64,000 bases of DNA, from positions 310,001 through 374,000 of the forward strand of contig NZ_BQHJ01000001.1 in assembly GCF_021603645.1 (NCBI RefSeq), in the 5' to 3' direction. The translations under genes were made by a program, and so were the position numbers. This document shows, in pieces, positions 50,346 through 61,226 of this stretch. The notes under the pieces were generated by a model that was given only the letters and a program-made list of their open reading frames with translations, was not told where the DNA came from and searched no databases. This stretch comes from Pseudomonas pseudonitroreducens. GTDB taxonomy: Bacteria; Pseudomonadota; Gammaproteobacteria; Pseudomonadales; Pseudomonadaceae. The first letter of the stretch is position 1; each line of letters starts with the position of its first letter.

Positions 50346-53222
50346 TCAGGTCGCCTGTTGTGAGTCGCGCCGGGGCAGCAGGGCGATGAAGTCCTCCAGC
50401 GGCACCGGGCGGCTGAACAGGTAGCCCTGGTACAGGTGGCAGCCCTGTTCGGTCAGCAGCGCCAGCTGTTCGGGGGTTTCCACGCCTTCGGCCACCAGTT
50501 CCAGGCCGAGGCTGTGGCCCATGGCGATGATGGCGCGGACGATTTCCGCGTCGTTGCTGTCGTTGGGGGCGTCGCGCACGAAGCTCTGGTCGATCTTCAG
50601 GCTGTCCACCGGCAGGCGCTTGAGGTACGTGAGCGATGAATAGCCGGTGCCGAAGTCGTCCATGGCGAACCGCACGCCGACCTCGCGCAGGCGCTCCATG
50701 CGCGCGATGGTGTCGTCCAGTTGCTGGATCACGATGCCCTCGGTGATCTCCAGTTTCAGCAGGCTGGCTGGCAGTCTGGTCTTGTGCAGCAGCGCCAGCA
50801 GGCGCTCGACGAAGTCGCTTTGGCGGAACTGCCTCGGGCTGATGTTCACGCTCAGGCTGAAATTCTCGATGTCGATGCGGCCCTCGGCGAGCAGTTGCGC
50901 GCCGGTGCGGCAGGCCTCCTCGATGACCCACTGGCCGACCTCGACGATCAGTCCGCTGTCTTCCAGGACGCGGATGAAGCTGGCCGGCGATTGCGGGCCG
51001 CGAGTCGGGTGGCGCCAGCGCAGCAACGCCTCGGCACCGACGATGCGCGAATCGCGGGTGTCCACCTGCGCCTGGTAGTGCAGGTTGAACTCACGCCGGG
51101 CGAGGGCCATGCGCAGGCCGTTCTCCAGGCGCAGGCGCTCGCTGGCGGCCTGCTGCATGGATTCGTGGAACAGCTGCACGGTGTTGCGCCCGGCGTCCTT
51201 GGCACGGTACATGGCAATGTCGGCGCGCTTGAGCAGGTCGTCGGGGGTCGCGCCGTCATCGGGGATCAGCGCGATACCGATACTCGGGGTGATCTGCAGG
51301 CGGTGGCCGTCCAGCAGCATCGGCTCGGCCAGCAGGTCGCGCAGCTTTTCCGCCAGTTGCCGCACTTGCTGCGCGGTCTCCAGGCGGCTGCCCTCGATAC
51401 CGGTGATCAGCACCACGAACTCGTCGCCGCCCAGGCGCGCCACGGTGTCTTCCTGGCGCACGCTGGCTTCCAGGCGCGCGGTGACCATCTGCAGGATGGA
51501 ATCGCCGACCGAGTGGCCGAGCGAGTCATTGATGTGCTTGAAGTGGTCGAGGTCGAGGAACAGCAGCGCGCCGCGCAGGCTGTGGCGTTGCAGCAGGGCG
51601 ATCTGCTGCTTGAGGCGGTCCATCAGCAGGGCGCGGTTGGGCAGGTCGGTCAGGGCGTCGTGGTAGGCGAGGTGCTGAATGCGCGCCTCGGCCTCGCGCA
51701 GTTCGCTGGTGTCGCGGGCGGTCAGCAGCAGGCAGTTCACGCCGCCCAGCTCGATCGGCTCCACCGACACGTCCACCGTCTTGATCGTGCCGTCGCGGTG
51801 GCGGCCGCGCATTTCCAGGTGGTGGACGAAGCCGTCGCGGTTCAGCGCGGCGATCATGTTCAGGCGCTCGTCCGGGTCGGCCCAGATGTTGATGCCCAGG
51901 GCGGTCTGCCCGATCACTTCGTCGGTGCGGTAACCGGTGAGGCGGTGGAAGCCTTCGTTGACCTCGATGTAGCGGCCCGTCTCGCGTTCGGTGATGGTGA
52001 TGGCGTCAGGGCTGGAGTGGAACGCCTTGGCGAACTTTTCCTGGCTGGCCTTGAGCGCCGCCTCGGCCTGCAGGCGCCGGGTGACGTCGCGGAAGCTGGA
52101 GAGAATGCACAACTGGCGGTCGACCCAGATCAGCCGGCTGGCGACCATGCAGGTGATGGTCTGGCCCTCGCGGGTGAGGAACTGCACCTCGACGTTCTGC
52201 AGCGAGTGGTCGCGCATCAGTTGCTCGAACAGTCGCGAGCGCTGGTGGTGGTCGGCCCAGAAGGCGACCTGGTGGGATGAGCGGCCGATGATGTCCTCGG
52301 CGAGCCAGCCGAAGGTGCTGCAGAAACTGGGGTTCACTTCGACGAATTCGCCGTCGCGCACCCTGGACACGCAGATCGGGTCCGGGCTGCCCTGGAACAG
52401 GCTGGCGAACTTTTCCTCCGAGGCCTGCAGGCTGCGCTCGCGCAGTACGCGCTCGGTGATGTCGAGCAGGGTGCCAGCCATGCGCAACGGCTTGCCGTGG
52501 GCATTGCGGTACAGGCGTGCGCGGCTTTCCAGGTAGCGGACTTCGCCCGAGTCGAGCTGGGCACGGTAGGTGAACTGGTAGTCATTCTCCGGCCCGCGGG
52601 CCAGCCGTGCGTAGGCCTGGCGCATGCGCTGGCGGTCGGTCTTGTCGACGCAGGCGAAGAATTCGCCGAAGGGCCCGTGGAAATCCCGATCAGGCAATTC
52701 GTGCAGGACGGCAGCGCGGGCCGAGCCGTAGAGCAGGCCGCTGGGAATGTGCCAGTCCCAGATGCCCAGTTGAGCGGAATCCAGGGCCAGGTCGAGGCGC
52801 TCCTGGCTGTCGCGCAGGGCCTGTTCCTGGGCGCGCACGTGGGTGATGTCGCGTACCGTCAGGACCAGGCAGGGCTGCTCGTCCAGTTCGATCTGGCAGC
52901 CGTAGACGCGGGCACTGCGGATCTCCCCGGTGCGCGTCAGCAAGGTGACTTCGAAGCCGTCGAGCTGCTGTTCGGCGGCCATCCGCTCGAGCATGCGCTG
53001 GCGCTCGTCGAGGCTGCGCCACAGGCCAAGCTGCACGGACGTGCGACCAAGCGCTTCCTCGCGACTCCAGCCGAAGCGGTCGACGAAGCTGGCATTCAAT
53101 TCGAGGAATTTACCGCTGTCGCGGTCGGTGATGACCATGGCGTCAGGCGCGGTATGAAAGGCCTTGGCGAACTGGTCCTGGCCGTCGGTGGCGAACGGGG
53201 GCGTACGCGGGGCGCGGTTCAT
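50346..53222 (-). CDS. Four-PAS GGDEF-EAL cyclic-di-GMP protein
   Basis: A 958-residue signalling protein with no membrane segment. PAS domains occupy about residues 18-135, 140-265, 275-390 and 395-515 (AMVITDRDSG, GIWDWHIPSG, PDPICVSRV and PDAITITERE are their cores). The GGDEF domain (about 525-690) keeps the active motif ARLGGDEFVV near 596, and the EAL domain (about 700-950) keeps GAEALLRW near 730 and DDFGTGYSSLTYLKRLPVDSLKIDQSFV near 855. Both activities may be present; the net direction is unknown. PAS domains likely sense oxygen, redox or small ligands. It is the only gene here acting on c-di-GMP. Confidence 0.95.
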   Translation of the reverse strand: MNRAPRTPPFATDGQDQFAKAFHTAPDAMVITDRDSGKFLELNASFVDRFGWSREEALGRTSVQLGLWRSLDERQRMLERMAAEQQLDGFEVTLLTRTGEIRSARVYGCQIELDEQPCLVLTVRDITHVRAQEQALRDSQERLDLALDSAQLGIWDWHIPSGLLYGSARAAVLHELPDRDFHGPFGEFFACVDKTDRQRMRQAYARLARGPENDYQFTYRAQLDSGEVRYLESRARLYRNAHGKPLRMAGTLLDITERVLRERSLQASEEKFASLFQGSPDPICVSRVRDGEFVEVNPSFCSTFGWLAEDIIGRSSHQVAFWADHHQRSRLFEQLMRDHSLQNVEVQFLTREGQTITCMVASRLIWVDRQLCILSSFRDVTRRLQAEAALKASQEKFAKAFHSSPDAITITERETGRYIEVNEGFHRLTGYRTDEVIGQTALGINIWADPDERLNMIAALNRDGFVHHLEMRGRHRDGTIKTVDVSVEPIELGGVNCLLLTARDTSELREAEARIQHLAYHDALTDLPNRALLMDRLKQQIALLQRHSLRGALLFLDLDHFKHINDSLGHSVGDSILQMVTARLEASVRQEDTVARLGGDEFVVLITGIEGSRLETAQQVRQLAEKLRDLLAEPMLLDGHRLQITPSIGIALIPDDGATPDDLLKRADIAMYRAKDAGRNTVQLFHESMQQAASERLRLENGLRMALARREFNLHYQAQVDTRDSRIVGAEALLRWRHPTRGPQSPASFIRVLEDSGLIVEVGQWVIEEACRTGAQLLAEGRIDIENFSLSVNISPRQFRQSDFVERLLALLHKTRLPASLLKLEITEGIVIQQLDDTIARMERLREVGVRFAMDDFGTGYSSLTYLKRLPVDSLKIDQSFVRDAPNDSNDAEIVRAIIAMGHSLGLELVAEGVETPEQLALLTEQGCHLYQGYLFSRPVPLEDFIALLPRRDSQQAT

Positions 53223-53334
53223 GCGGCGCTTCCCCGATGGCTGGCGGCGCCGGTCAATCGAGGCCGGCTAACGCGAGGTGGCGTGCGGACGGGCATTCGG
53301 GCCCCTTCTTCTAGTTCTGTCAGAACAATAGAGG

Positions 53335-54228
53335 TTAGGCCGCGACAGGCGCAAGCCCGGCCGCCTGGGCGTCGAGCAGGCGCATGAAGGCCCGCGCGGC
53401 GTTGGATAGGGTGCGCTCGGTGTGCAGGATGTAGCCCAGTTGGCGACTGAGCTGGATGTCCTGCAGCGGCAGGCGGACGACGCTGTCATCGAGCATGGTG
53501 CGCGGCAGGACGCTCCAGGCCAGGCCGATGGAAACCATCATCTTGATGGTCTCCATGTAGTTGGTGCTCATGCCGATGTTCGGCGTCAGGCCTTCGGCTT
53601 CGAACATGCGCCGCACGATGTGGTGGGTGAAGGTGTTGCCGCCGGGGAATACCGCCGGGTGCCGCGCCACATCGGCGAGGAACACCGGGCCCTGCACGGA
53701 CAGCGGGTGCTCCGGGGCGGCGACGAAGTCCAGCGGGTCGTCCCATACCGGCACGGCGCGCACGGGTTCGGCGGTTTCCGGGGCGAGGGTGATCACGGCC
53801 AGTTCGGCGCGGCCATGGAGAATCTCTTCGTAGGCCACTTCCGAGTCACAGAACTGGATGTCCAGTGCCACCTGCGGGTGGGCCTTGGTGAAAGCGCGCA
53901 GCAACGGCGGCAGGCGGTGCAGGCCGATGTGGTGGCTGGTGGCCAGGACCAGACGACCGCTCACCTCGCCATTGAGGTTGGTCAGTGCCCGACGGGTATC
54001 GTCCAGCACGCTGAGAATCTGGTAGGCGCGCGGCAGCAGGGCGCGACCGGACTCGGTGAGCGTTACTTCGCGGCCAACCCGGTCGAACAAGCGCACGCCC
54101 AGCTGGTTTTCCAGGGCGGCGATGCGTTTGCTCACCGCCGGCTGGGTCAGGTGCAGGCGCTCGCCGGCTTCGGAGAAGCTGCCGGACTCGGCGATGGCGA
54201 GGAAGGTGTTGAGGCTGGTCAGGTCCAT
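53335..54228 (-). CDS. LysR-family transcriptional regulator
   Basis: A 297-residue LysR regulator. The winged helix (residues 1-60) reads MDLTSLNTFLAIAESGSFSEAGERLHLTQPAVSKRIAALENQLGVRLFDR; the effector domain begins near 90 (GRLVLATSHHIGLHRLPPLLRAF). It is divergent from leuC by 211 bp, with an AGGC-rich repeat and a GCTGCAGGCAA inverted repeat between, so it may control leuC, though leucine genes in pseudomonads do not always depend on a neighbouring LysR. Confidence 0.92.
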   Translation of the reverse strand: MDLTSLNTFLAIAESGSFSEAGERLHLTQPAVSKRIAALENQLGVRLFDRVGREVTLTESGRALLPRAYQILSVLDDTRRALTNLNGEVSGRLVLATSHHIGLHRLPPLLRAFTKAHPQVALDIQFCDSEVAYEEILHGRAELAVITLAPETAEPVRAVPVWDDPLDFVAAPEHPLSVQGPVFLADVARHPAVFPGGNTFTHHIVRRMFEAEGLTPNIGMSTNYMETIKMMVSIGLAWSVLPRTMLDDSVVRLPLQDIQLSRQLGYILHTERTLSNAARAFMRLLDAQAAGLAPVAA

Positions 54229-54240
54229 CGGGGCGGCTCC

Positions 54241-54302
54241 AGGCGTCAGGCGTCAGGCGTCAGGCTGCAGGCAACAGCGGGCGGAGCGTTTTTGCCTGCA
54301 GC
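54241..54302. repeat. GGCGTCA repeats plus AGGC-rich inverted repeat
   Basis: Three GGCGTCA units (54242-54262), then GCTGCAGGCAA (54264-54274) pairing with TTGCCTGCAGC (54292-54302). Similar AGGC-rich elements occur at 57325-57390 and in the uvrB 3' gap. Confidence 0.8.
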
Positions 54303-54439
54303 TTGAAGCTTATAACTTGTCGCATTCCTTATGGGAATCCTTCGGATGAAAAATATGAATTTGAGTTATTCGGTACCTTTCCATAGGATCATCCCCACAA
54401 GCCCAAGGGGCATAGAAAGACGCTGATGAGGACTCTCTG

Positions 54440-55867
54440 ATGGCCGGCAAGACGCTCTACGACAAACTCTGGGAAATGCACGAGGTGAAGCGCCGTGACG
54501 ATGGTTCGTCGCTCATCTACATCGACCGTCACATCCTTCACGAAGTGACCTCGCCGCAGGCTTTCGAAGGCCTGCGCCTGGCCGGCCGCAAGCCGTGGCG
54601 CATCGATGCCAACATCGCCACCCCGGACCACAACGTGCCGACCACCCAGGTCGAGCGCAAGGGCGGCCTCGCGGCCATTGCCGACGAAGTGTCGCGCATC
54701 CAGGTCCAGACCCTGGACGAGAACTGCGATGACTTCGGCATCCTCGAATTCAAGATGAACGACATTCGCCAGGGCATCGTCCACGTGGTCGGTCCGGAGC
54801 AGGGCGCGACCCTGCCGGGCATGACCGTGGTCTGCGGCGACTCGCACACCTCGACCCACGGCGCCTTCGGCGCGCTGGCCCATGGCATCGGCACCTCCGA
54901 AGTGGAGCACGTGCTCGCCACCCAGTGCCTGGTCGCCAAGAAGATGAAGAACATGCAGGTTCGCGTGGAAGGCAAACTGCCCTTCGGCGTGACCGCCAAG
55001 GACATTGTCCTCGCAGTGATCGGCAAGATCGGCACCGCGGGCGGCAACGGCCATGCCCTGGAGTTCGCCGGCAGCGCCATCCGCGACCTGTCCATGGAAG
55101 GCCGCATGACCATCTGCAACATGTCCATCGAGGCAGGCGCCCGCGTCGGCATGGTGGCGTGCGACGAGAAGACCGTCGAATACGTGAAGGGTCGTCCGTT
55201 CTCGCCGCAAGGCAGCGACTGGGACAAGGCCGTCGAAGCCTGGCGCGACCTGGTTTCCGACGCCGATGCGCACTTCGACACCATCGTCGAGCTGCGTGCC
55301 GAGGACATCAAGCCGCAGGTCAGCTGGGGCACTTCGCCCGAGATGGTCCTGGCCGTCGACCAGAACGTGCCGGACCCGGCTGCCGAGGCGGATGCGGTCA
55401 AGCGCGATTCCATCACCCGCGCCCTCAAGTACATGGGCCTGAACGCCAACCAGGCGATCACCGATATCCAGCTGGACCGCGTGTTCATCGGTTCCTGCAC
55501 CAACTCGCGCATCGAAGACCTGCGCGCCGCCGCCGCCGTGGCCAAGGGCCGCAAGGTCGCCGCTACCGTGAAGCAGGCGCTGGTCGTACCGGGCTCGGGA
55601 CTGGTGAAAGCCCAGGCCGAACAGGAAGGCCTGGACAAGATTTTCATCGAAGCCGGCTTCGAGTGGCGTGAACCGGGCTGCTCCATGTGCCTGGCGATGA
55701 ACCCGGACCGCCTGGAGAGCGGCGAGCACTGCGCTTCCACCTCCAACCGCAACTTCGAAGGCCGCCAGGGCGCCGGTGGTCGTACCCACCTGGTGAGTCC
55801 GGCGATGGCCGCCGCGGCTGCGGTGACCGGTCGTTTCATCGACGTACGTGAATTGATGCAGGCCTGA
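54440..55867 (+). CDS. leuC: 3-isopropylmalate dehydratase large subunit
   Basis: A 475-residue aconitase-like subunit; with LeuD it isomerises 2-isopropylmalate to 3-isopropylmalate in leucine synthesis. [4Fe-4S] cysteines are in [12 protein letters not shown] near residue 352 and [11 protein letters not shown] near 414; [15 protein letters not shown] near 131 contributes active-site residues. The ATG at 54440 follows GAGGACTCTC. The gene is followed by leuD after 11 bp. Confidence 0.97.
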   Translation: MAGKTLYDKLWEMHEVKRRDDGSSLIYIDRHILHEVTSPQAFEGLRLAGRKPWRIDANIATPDHNVPTTQVERKGGLAAIADEVSRIQVQTLDENCDDFGILEFKMNDIRQGIVHVVGPEQGATLPGMTVVCGDSHTSTHGAFGALAHGIGTSEVEHVLATQCLVAKKMKNMQVRVEGKLPFGVTAKDIVLAVIGKIGTAGGNGHALEFAGSAIRDLSMEGRMTICNMSIEAGARVGMVACDEKTVEYVKGRPFSPQGSDWDKAVEAWRDLVSDADAHFDTIVELRAEDIKPQVSWGTSPEMVLAVDQNVPDPAAEADAVKRDSITRALKYMGLNANQAITDIQLDRVFIGSCTNSRIEDLRAAAAVAKGRKVAATVKQALVVPGSGLVKAQAEQEGLDKIFIEAGFEWREPGCSMCLAMNPDRLESGEHCASTSNRNFEGRQGAGGRTHLVSPAMAAAAAVTGRFIDVRELMQA

Positions 55868-55878
55868 GGAGACCAGAG

Positions 55879-56523
55879 ATGAAAGCATTCACCCAGCACA
55901 CCGGTCTCGTCGCGCCGCTCGACCGCGCCAACGTCGACACCGACCAGATCATTCCCAAGCAATTCCTCAAGTCGATCAAGCGCACCGGCTTCGGCCCGAA
56001 TTTGTTCGACGAGTGGCGCTACCTGGACGTCGGCCAGCCGAACCAGGACAACTCCAAGCGTCCGGTGAACAAGGACTTTGTCCTCAACTTCCCGCGCTTC
56101 CAGGGCGCCAGCGTGCTGCTGGCCCGTGAGAACTTCGGTTGCGGCTCCTCCCGCGAGCACGCGCCGTGGGCGCTGGACGAGTACGGCTTCCGCACCGTGA
56201 TCGCGCCGAGCTTCGCCGACATCTTCTTCAACAACAGCTTCAAGAACGGCCTGCTGCCGATCATCCTGAAGGACGAAGAAGTGGACGAGCTGTTCGCCCA
56301 GTGCGAAGCCACCGAGGGTTACCAGCTGACCGTCGACCTCGCCGCGCAGACCGTGACCCGTCCGGACGGCAAGCAGTACAGCTTCGAGGTGGACGCGTTC
56401 CGCAAGCACTGCCTGCTCAACGGCCTGGACGACATCGGCCTGACCCTGCAGGACGCCGACGCCATCCGCAGTTTCGAAGGTGGTTATAAACAGCAGCAGC
56501 CCTGGTTGTTCCGCGACGCCTGA
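55879..56523 (+). CDS. leuD: 3-isopropylmalate dehydratase small subunit
   Basis: A 214-residue swivel-domain partner of LeuC. Motifs are [18 protein letters not shown] near residue 16, [24 protein letters not shown] near 76-98, and [20 protein letters not shown] near 108. Length matches the Pseudomonas family. leuC-leuD are cotranscribed; a methyltransferase gene follows 35 bp later. Confidence 0.97.
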   Translation: MKAFTQHTGLVAPLDRANVDTDQIIPKQFLKSIKRTGFGPNLFDEWRYLDVGQPNQDNSKRPVNKDFVLNFPRFQGASVLLARENFGCGSSREHAPWALDEYGFRTVIAPSFADIFFNNSFKNGLLPIILKDEEVDELFAQCEATEGYQLTVDLAAQTVTRPDGKQYSFEVDAFRKHCLLNGLDDIGLTLQDADAIRSFEGGYKQQQPWLFRDA

Positions 56524-56558
56524 TGGCGCCGCAGCAGCCGCAAGCCAAGGAGACAGTC

Positions 56559-57323
56559 ATGACCGAGAGTCGTCACGAGCAAGTGGTCCAGCGCCAGTTC
56601 GGCGCCCAGGCCAGCGCTTACCTGACCAGTGCCGTACACGCCCAGGGCGAGGAATTCGCCCAGCTGCGCGAGCGACTGTCGGCGACTACCGGTGCGCGCG
56701 TGCTGGACCTGGGGTGCGGGGCAGGGCACGTGAGCTTCAACGTCGCGCCGCTGGCTGGCGAAGTGGTGGCTTACGACCTGTCCCAGCAGATGCTCGACGT
56801 GGTGGCTTCGGCCGCCGCCGAGCGCGGCCTGGGCAACATCGCCACGCGTTGTGGCGCCGCCGAGCAGTTGCCGTTCGAAGAGGGCGAGTTCGACTTCGTC
56901 TTCAGCCGCTATTCCGCGCACCACTGGCGGGATGTTGGCCAGGCGCTGCGCGAAGTGCGCCGGGTGCTCAAGCCGGGTGGCGTGGCCTGCTTCATCGATG
57001 TCGCAGCGCCCGGCTTGCCTCTGCCGGACACCTATCTGCAGACTGTCGAGGTCCTGCGCGACACCAGCCACGTGCGTGACTACTCGCCGTCGGAGTGGGC
57101 GCGCTTAGTGGGCGAGGCTGGGCTTGCGGTGACCGCTGCCAAGCGCCAGCGCCTGCGCCTGGAGTTCACCTCCTGGGTCGAGCGCATGCGTACGCCCGAA
57201 GTGATGCGCCAGGCCATTCGTGCCCTGCAGCTTTCGATGGGCGACGAGGTGCGCGAGTATTTCGAGATCGACGCCGAGGGTTCTTTCAGCACCGACGTGC
57301 TGGTGCTCTGGGCAATCAAATAA
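56559..57323 (+). CDS. SAM-dependent methyltransferase (class I, UbiE-like)
   Basis: A 254-residue class I methyltransferase. SAM-binding motif I is VLDLGCGAGHVS near residue 47, followed by VVAYDLSQQMLDVV near 68 and EGEFDFVFSRYSAHHW near 108. The ATG at 56559 has AAGGAGA 6 bases upstream; the frame is open 12 codons earlier into leuD. The substrate is unknown, and a position in the leucine operon need not mean a leucine role. Confidence 0.88.
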   Translation: MTESRHEQVVQRQFGAQASAYLTSAVHAQGEEFAQLRERLSATTGARVLDLGCGAGHVSFNVAPLAGEVVAYDLSQQMLDVVASAAAERGLGNIATRCGAAEQLPFEEGEFDFVFSRYSAHHWRDVGQALREVRRVLKPGGVACFIDVAAPGLPLPDTYLQTVEVLRDTSHVRDYSPSEWARLVGEAGLAVTAAKRQRLRLEFTSWVERMRTPEVMRQAIRALQLSMGDEVREYFEIDAEGSFSTDVLVLWAIK

Positions 57324-57324
57324 C

Positions 57325-57390
57325 GGCTGCAGGCGGCAGGCTACAGGCAGTAAGAAAAAGCCTGTGGCCTGAAGCCTGCGGCCCGCAGCT
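57325..57390. repeat. AGGC-rich inverted repeat before leuB
   Basis: GGCAGGCTACAGGC on one side and GCCTGTGGCCTGAAGCCTGC on the other form a long imperfect hairpin; the inner CTGCGG/CGCAG hairpin is followed by five T residues, so it could attenuate transcription into leuB. Confidence 0.65.
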
Positions 57391-57411
57391 TTTTCCGAAG
57401 GAAAACATTTC

Positions 57412-58494
<1,083 letters not shown>

Positions 58495-58509
58495 TCTGTT
58501 CGGCTCGCT

Positions 58510-58541
58510 CGTTCCCGCACTTTTGTAGGAAGGCGGGAACG
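58510..58541. other. Hairpin between leuB and asd
   Basis: CGTTCCCGC (58510-58518) pairs with GCGGGAACG (58533-58541); no T-run, so more likely a processing or stability element than a terminator. Confidence 0.5.
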
Positions 58542-58574
58542 ACGGCCCTCTAAATATTTGAAGGTGTAGTAGCG

Positions 58575-59687
58575 ATGAAGCGTGTAGGTCTGATCGGTTG
58601 GCGTGGCATGGTGGGTTCGGTGCTCATGCAGCGGATGCTGGAAGAGCGGGACTTCGACCTGATCGAGCCGGTGTTCTTCACCACCTCCAATGTGGGTGGC
58701 GAAGGTCCGTCCATTGGCAAGGACATTGCCCCCCTGAAAGACGCCTACAGCATCGAGGAACTGAAAACCCTCGACGTCATCCTGACCTGCCAGGGCGGCG
58801 ACTACACCAGCGAAGTCTTCCCCAAGCTGCGCGAAGCCGGCTGGCAGGGTTACTGGATCGACGCTGCTTCCAGCCTGCGCATGCAGGATGACGCGGTCAT
58901 CGTTCTCGACCCGGTCAACCGCAAGGTCATCGACAACTCGCTGGATGCCGGCACCAAGAACTACATCGGCGGCAACTGCACCGTCAGTCTGATGCTGATG
59001 GCCCTGGGTGGCCTGTTCGAGGCTGGCCTGGTCGAGTGGATGAGCGCCATGACCTATCAGGCGGCCTCGGGCGCCGGCGCGCAGAACATGCGCGAGCTGA
59101 TCAAGCAGATGGGCGCCATCAACGCCTCCGTCGCCGATGACCTGGCCAACCCGTCCAGCGCCATCCTCGACATCGACCGCAAGGTCGCCGAGGCCATTCG
59201 CAGCGACGCCATGCCCACCGAGAACTTCGGTGCGCCGCTGGCCGGCAGCCTGATCCCGTGGATCGACAAGGAACTGCCCAACGGCCAGAGCCGCGAAGAG
59301 TGGAAGGGCCAGGCCGAGACCAACAAGATCCTCGGTCGCTTCAAGAACCCGATCCCGGTCGACGGCATCTGCGTGCGCATCGGCGCCATGCGTTGCCACA
59401 GCCAGGCGCTGACCATCAAGCTGAACAAGGATGTGCCGATGGCCGACATCGAAGGCCTGATCAGCCAGCACAACCCGTGGGTCAAGCTGATCCCCAACCA
59501 GCGTGAAATCAGCATGCGCGAACTGACTCCGGCGGCCGTTACCGGCACCCTGAGCGTTCCGGTCGGCCGTCTGCGCAAGCTCAACATGGGCTCGCAGTAC
59601 ATCGGCGCCTTCACCGTCGGCGACCAGCTGCTGTGGGGCGCTGCCGAGCCGCTGCGCCGCATGCTGCGTATCCTGCTGGAGCGCTGA
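58575..59687 (+). CDS. asd: Aspartate-semialdehyde dehydrogenase
   Basis: A 370-residue enzyme of lysine, threonine and methionine synthesis. The NADP loop is [17 protein letters not shown] near residue 5; the catalytic cysteine lies in [15 protein letters not shown] near 135, followed by the [14 protein letters not shown] region with catalytic glutamine near 162 and histidine in [12 protein letters not shown] near 275. Full catalytic set is intact. Downstream lies its non-catalytic relative. Confidence 0.97.
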   Translation: MKRVGLIGWRGMVGSVLMQRMLEERDFDLIEPVFFTTSNVGGEGPSIGKDIAPLKDAYSIEELKTLDVILTCQGGDYTSEVFPKLREAGWQGYWIDAASSLRMQDDAVIVLDPVNRKVIDNSLDAGTKNYIGGNCTVSLMLMALGGLFEAGLVEWMSAMTYQAASGAGAQNMRELIKQMGAINASVADDLANPSSAILDIDRKVAEAIRSDAMPTENFGAPLAGSLIPWIDKELPNGQSREEWKGQAETNKILGRFKNPIPVDGICVRIGAMRCHSQALTIKLNKDVPMADIEGLISQHNPWVKLIPNQREISMRELTPAAVTGTLSVPVGRLRKLNMGSQYIGAFTVGDQLLWGAAEPLRRMLRILLER

Positions 59688-59944
59688 TCCACCCCGCGTG
59701 ACCTCGCAACGCCGGCCCAGTGCCGGCGTTGTGCTTTCTGGAGCACGAGAAGTTCCGGTTGTGTAGGTGAACCGCCGCACAAAAACGCCAGTCCGTCTGG
59801 CTGCCGGTCCTTTGGCGCCAGTTTCTGTGACGCACCCGGAAAAGCCACCGGGAACCAGTCGCTATCCTCGCAGCCCGTCCATGGGGACAGGTTTCGGCGC
59901 GCCTTTTCGTGCCGGCCGACGGCAAGCAAGCAGCGGGGGAGAAA

Positions 59945-61132
59945 ATGGCTCGGTTACACAGATTGTGGTTGGCGACGGCGGTGGCGGCAGCCTTCATGCC
60001 GGGCATGGCGGGCGCACTGGAACTGGGCGACATTTCCTCGCGCGCGGCGCTGGGGCAGACCCTTTCGGCCAGTATCGACCTGCGTGGTACGGCAGACCTG
60101 AGCTCCGAGGAAGTCGTGGTCAGCCTCGCCTCGGCAGAAGACTTCGAGCGCCTGGGGGTGGATCGCAATGTGGTCACCAGCGGGCTGAAGTTCACGCCCG
60201 ACCTTGGCGGGAATGGCCGTGGCGTCATTCATGTCAGCTCGTCCAAGCCGATTCGCGAGCCCTACGTGAATTTCGTCCTGCAGGTTGTCTGGCCGCAGGG
60301 GCGTCTGGTGCGCGAATTCACCCTGTTGCTGGACCCGCCGACCTATGCGGCCAGCCCGGTGGTGCCGCCGGCCATTGCGCCGATTGCCGCGGTGCGCGCA
60401 GCGCAAGCGCAGCCGCTGGCACCGTCGGTGGCCAGCGCGCCGGCTGCGGACAGCTATCGGATCCAGCGCAATGACGCGCTGTGGGACATCGCCTCGCGCA
60501 ATCGCCCGTCCACCAGTGTTTCGGTCATGCAGACCATGGCGGCGATCCAGCGGATGAATCCGGATGCCTTCGTCGACGGCAACATCAACCGCATCAAGGT
60601 CGGCCAGGTGCTGCGTCTGCCCAGCGAACAGCAGGTTCGTGAGCAGACCCATGCCCAGGCAGTGGCGCATGTGGAAACCCAGAATTCGCAGTGGAAGGCC
60701 AAGCGCAATCCGGAAACGGCCCAGCTGGGGCGGCAACTCGACGCCACGCACAAGGCCGAGGCGGGGAGTGCGCCGGCAAAGGCGGAAGAGCGCGACAACC
60801 TGCGCCTGGTCTCCGGCCAGCCAGGCAAGGACAAGGGCAAGGTCGACGCCGAGCAGCTTGCTGTGGCCCAGGAGGGTCTGGACAGTGCGCGCCGCGAGGG
60901 CGAGGAGCTGCGCAGCCGGATTTCCGACCTGGAAAGCCAGACCCAGAAGCTGAACAAGCTGATCGAGCTGAAGGACTCGCAGATCGCCGGGCTGATCGCG
61001 CGTCTGGCCGAGCAGGATCGCGCCAAGGCCCAGGTCGCTTCACCTGCGGGCAACCCCCAGGCTGCGGCGGAAGTCGCCCAGGCATCCGCACCGCTGACCG
61101 CCCAGGCGGCGGATGGCGCGCCGCACCCCTGA
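59945..61132 (+). CDS. Short FimV-like paralogue, exported, soluble
   Basis: A 395-residue protein matching the FimV N-terminal half. Signal peptide: MARLHRLWLATAVAAAFMPGMAGA, then the FimV N-terminal domain (LELGDISSRAALGQTLSASIDLRGTADLSSEEV, residues 25-55 and on), a LysM-like segment with YRIQRNDALWDIASRNRP near 175, and a coiled coil near 300-365 (EELRSRISDLESQTQKLNKLIELKDSQIAGLIARL). It ends without the membrane segment and acidic cytoplasmic TPR tail of FimV. A GGGGAGA site precedes the ATG at 59945. It lies between asd and usg-1, near fimV, so is a duplicate by descent. Confidence 0.88.
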   Translation: MARLHRLWLATAVAAAFMPGMAGALELGDISSRAALGQTLSASIDLRGTADLSSEEVVVSLASAEDFERLGVDRNVVTSGLKFTPDLGGNGRGVIHVSSSKPIREPYVNFVLQVVWPQGRLVREFTLLLDPPTYAASPVVPPAIAPIAAVRAAQAQPLAPSVASAPAADSYRIQRNDALWDIASRNRPSTSVSVMQTMAAIQRMNPDAFVDGNINRIKVGQVLRLPSEQQVREQTHAQAVAHVETQNSQWKAKRNPETAQLGRQLDATHKAEAGSAPAKAEERDNLRLVSGQPGKDKGKVDAEQLAVAQEGLDSARREGEELRSRISDLESQTQKLNKLIELKDSQIAGLIARLAEQDRAKAQVASPAGNPQAAAEVAQASAPLTAQAADGAPHP

Positions 61133-61226
61133 GCTGCGGCGATAGGCGGCGGGGCCCTCGATTGCTTCGCCGCCGGTGGGGGCAGTAAAGTGCTGCGCTA
61201 CTTTTCCCACCGATTGTGAGACCCCG

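Noticed and set aside
50721-52280. Long plus-strand frame inside the GGDEF-EAL gene
   Set aside because: Antisense to intact PAS-GGDEF-EAL domains; no recognisable domain.
54538-56409. Long minus-strand frame opposite leuC/leuD
   Set aside because: Antisense shadow; both sense proteins are complete with Fe-S and active-site motifs.
59767-60474. Open frame overlapping the start of the short FimV paralogue
   Set aside because: Basic, repetitive residues, no ribosome site, and it overlaps a gene with signal peptide and FimV domain in another frame.
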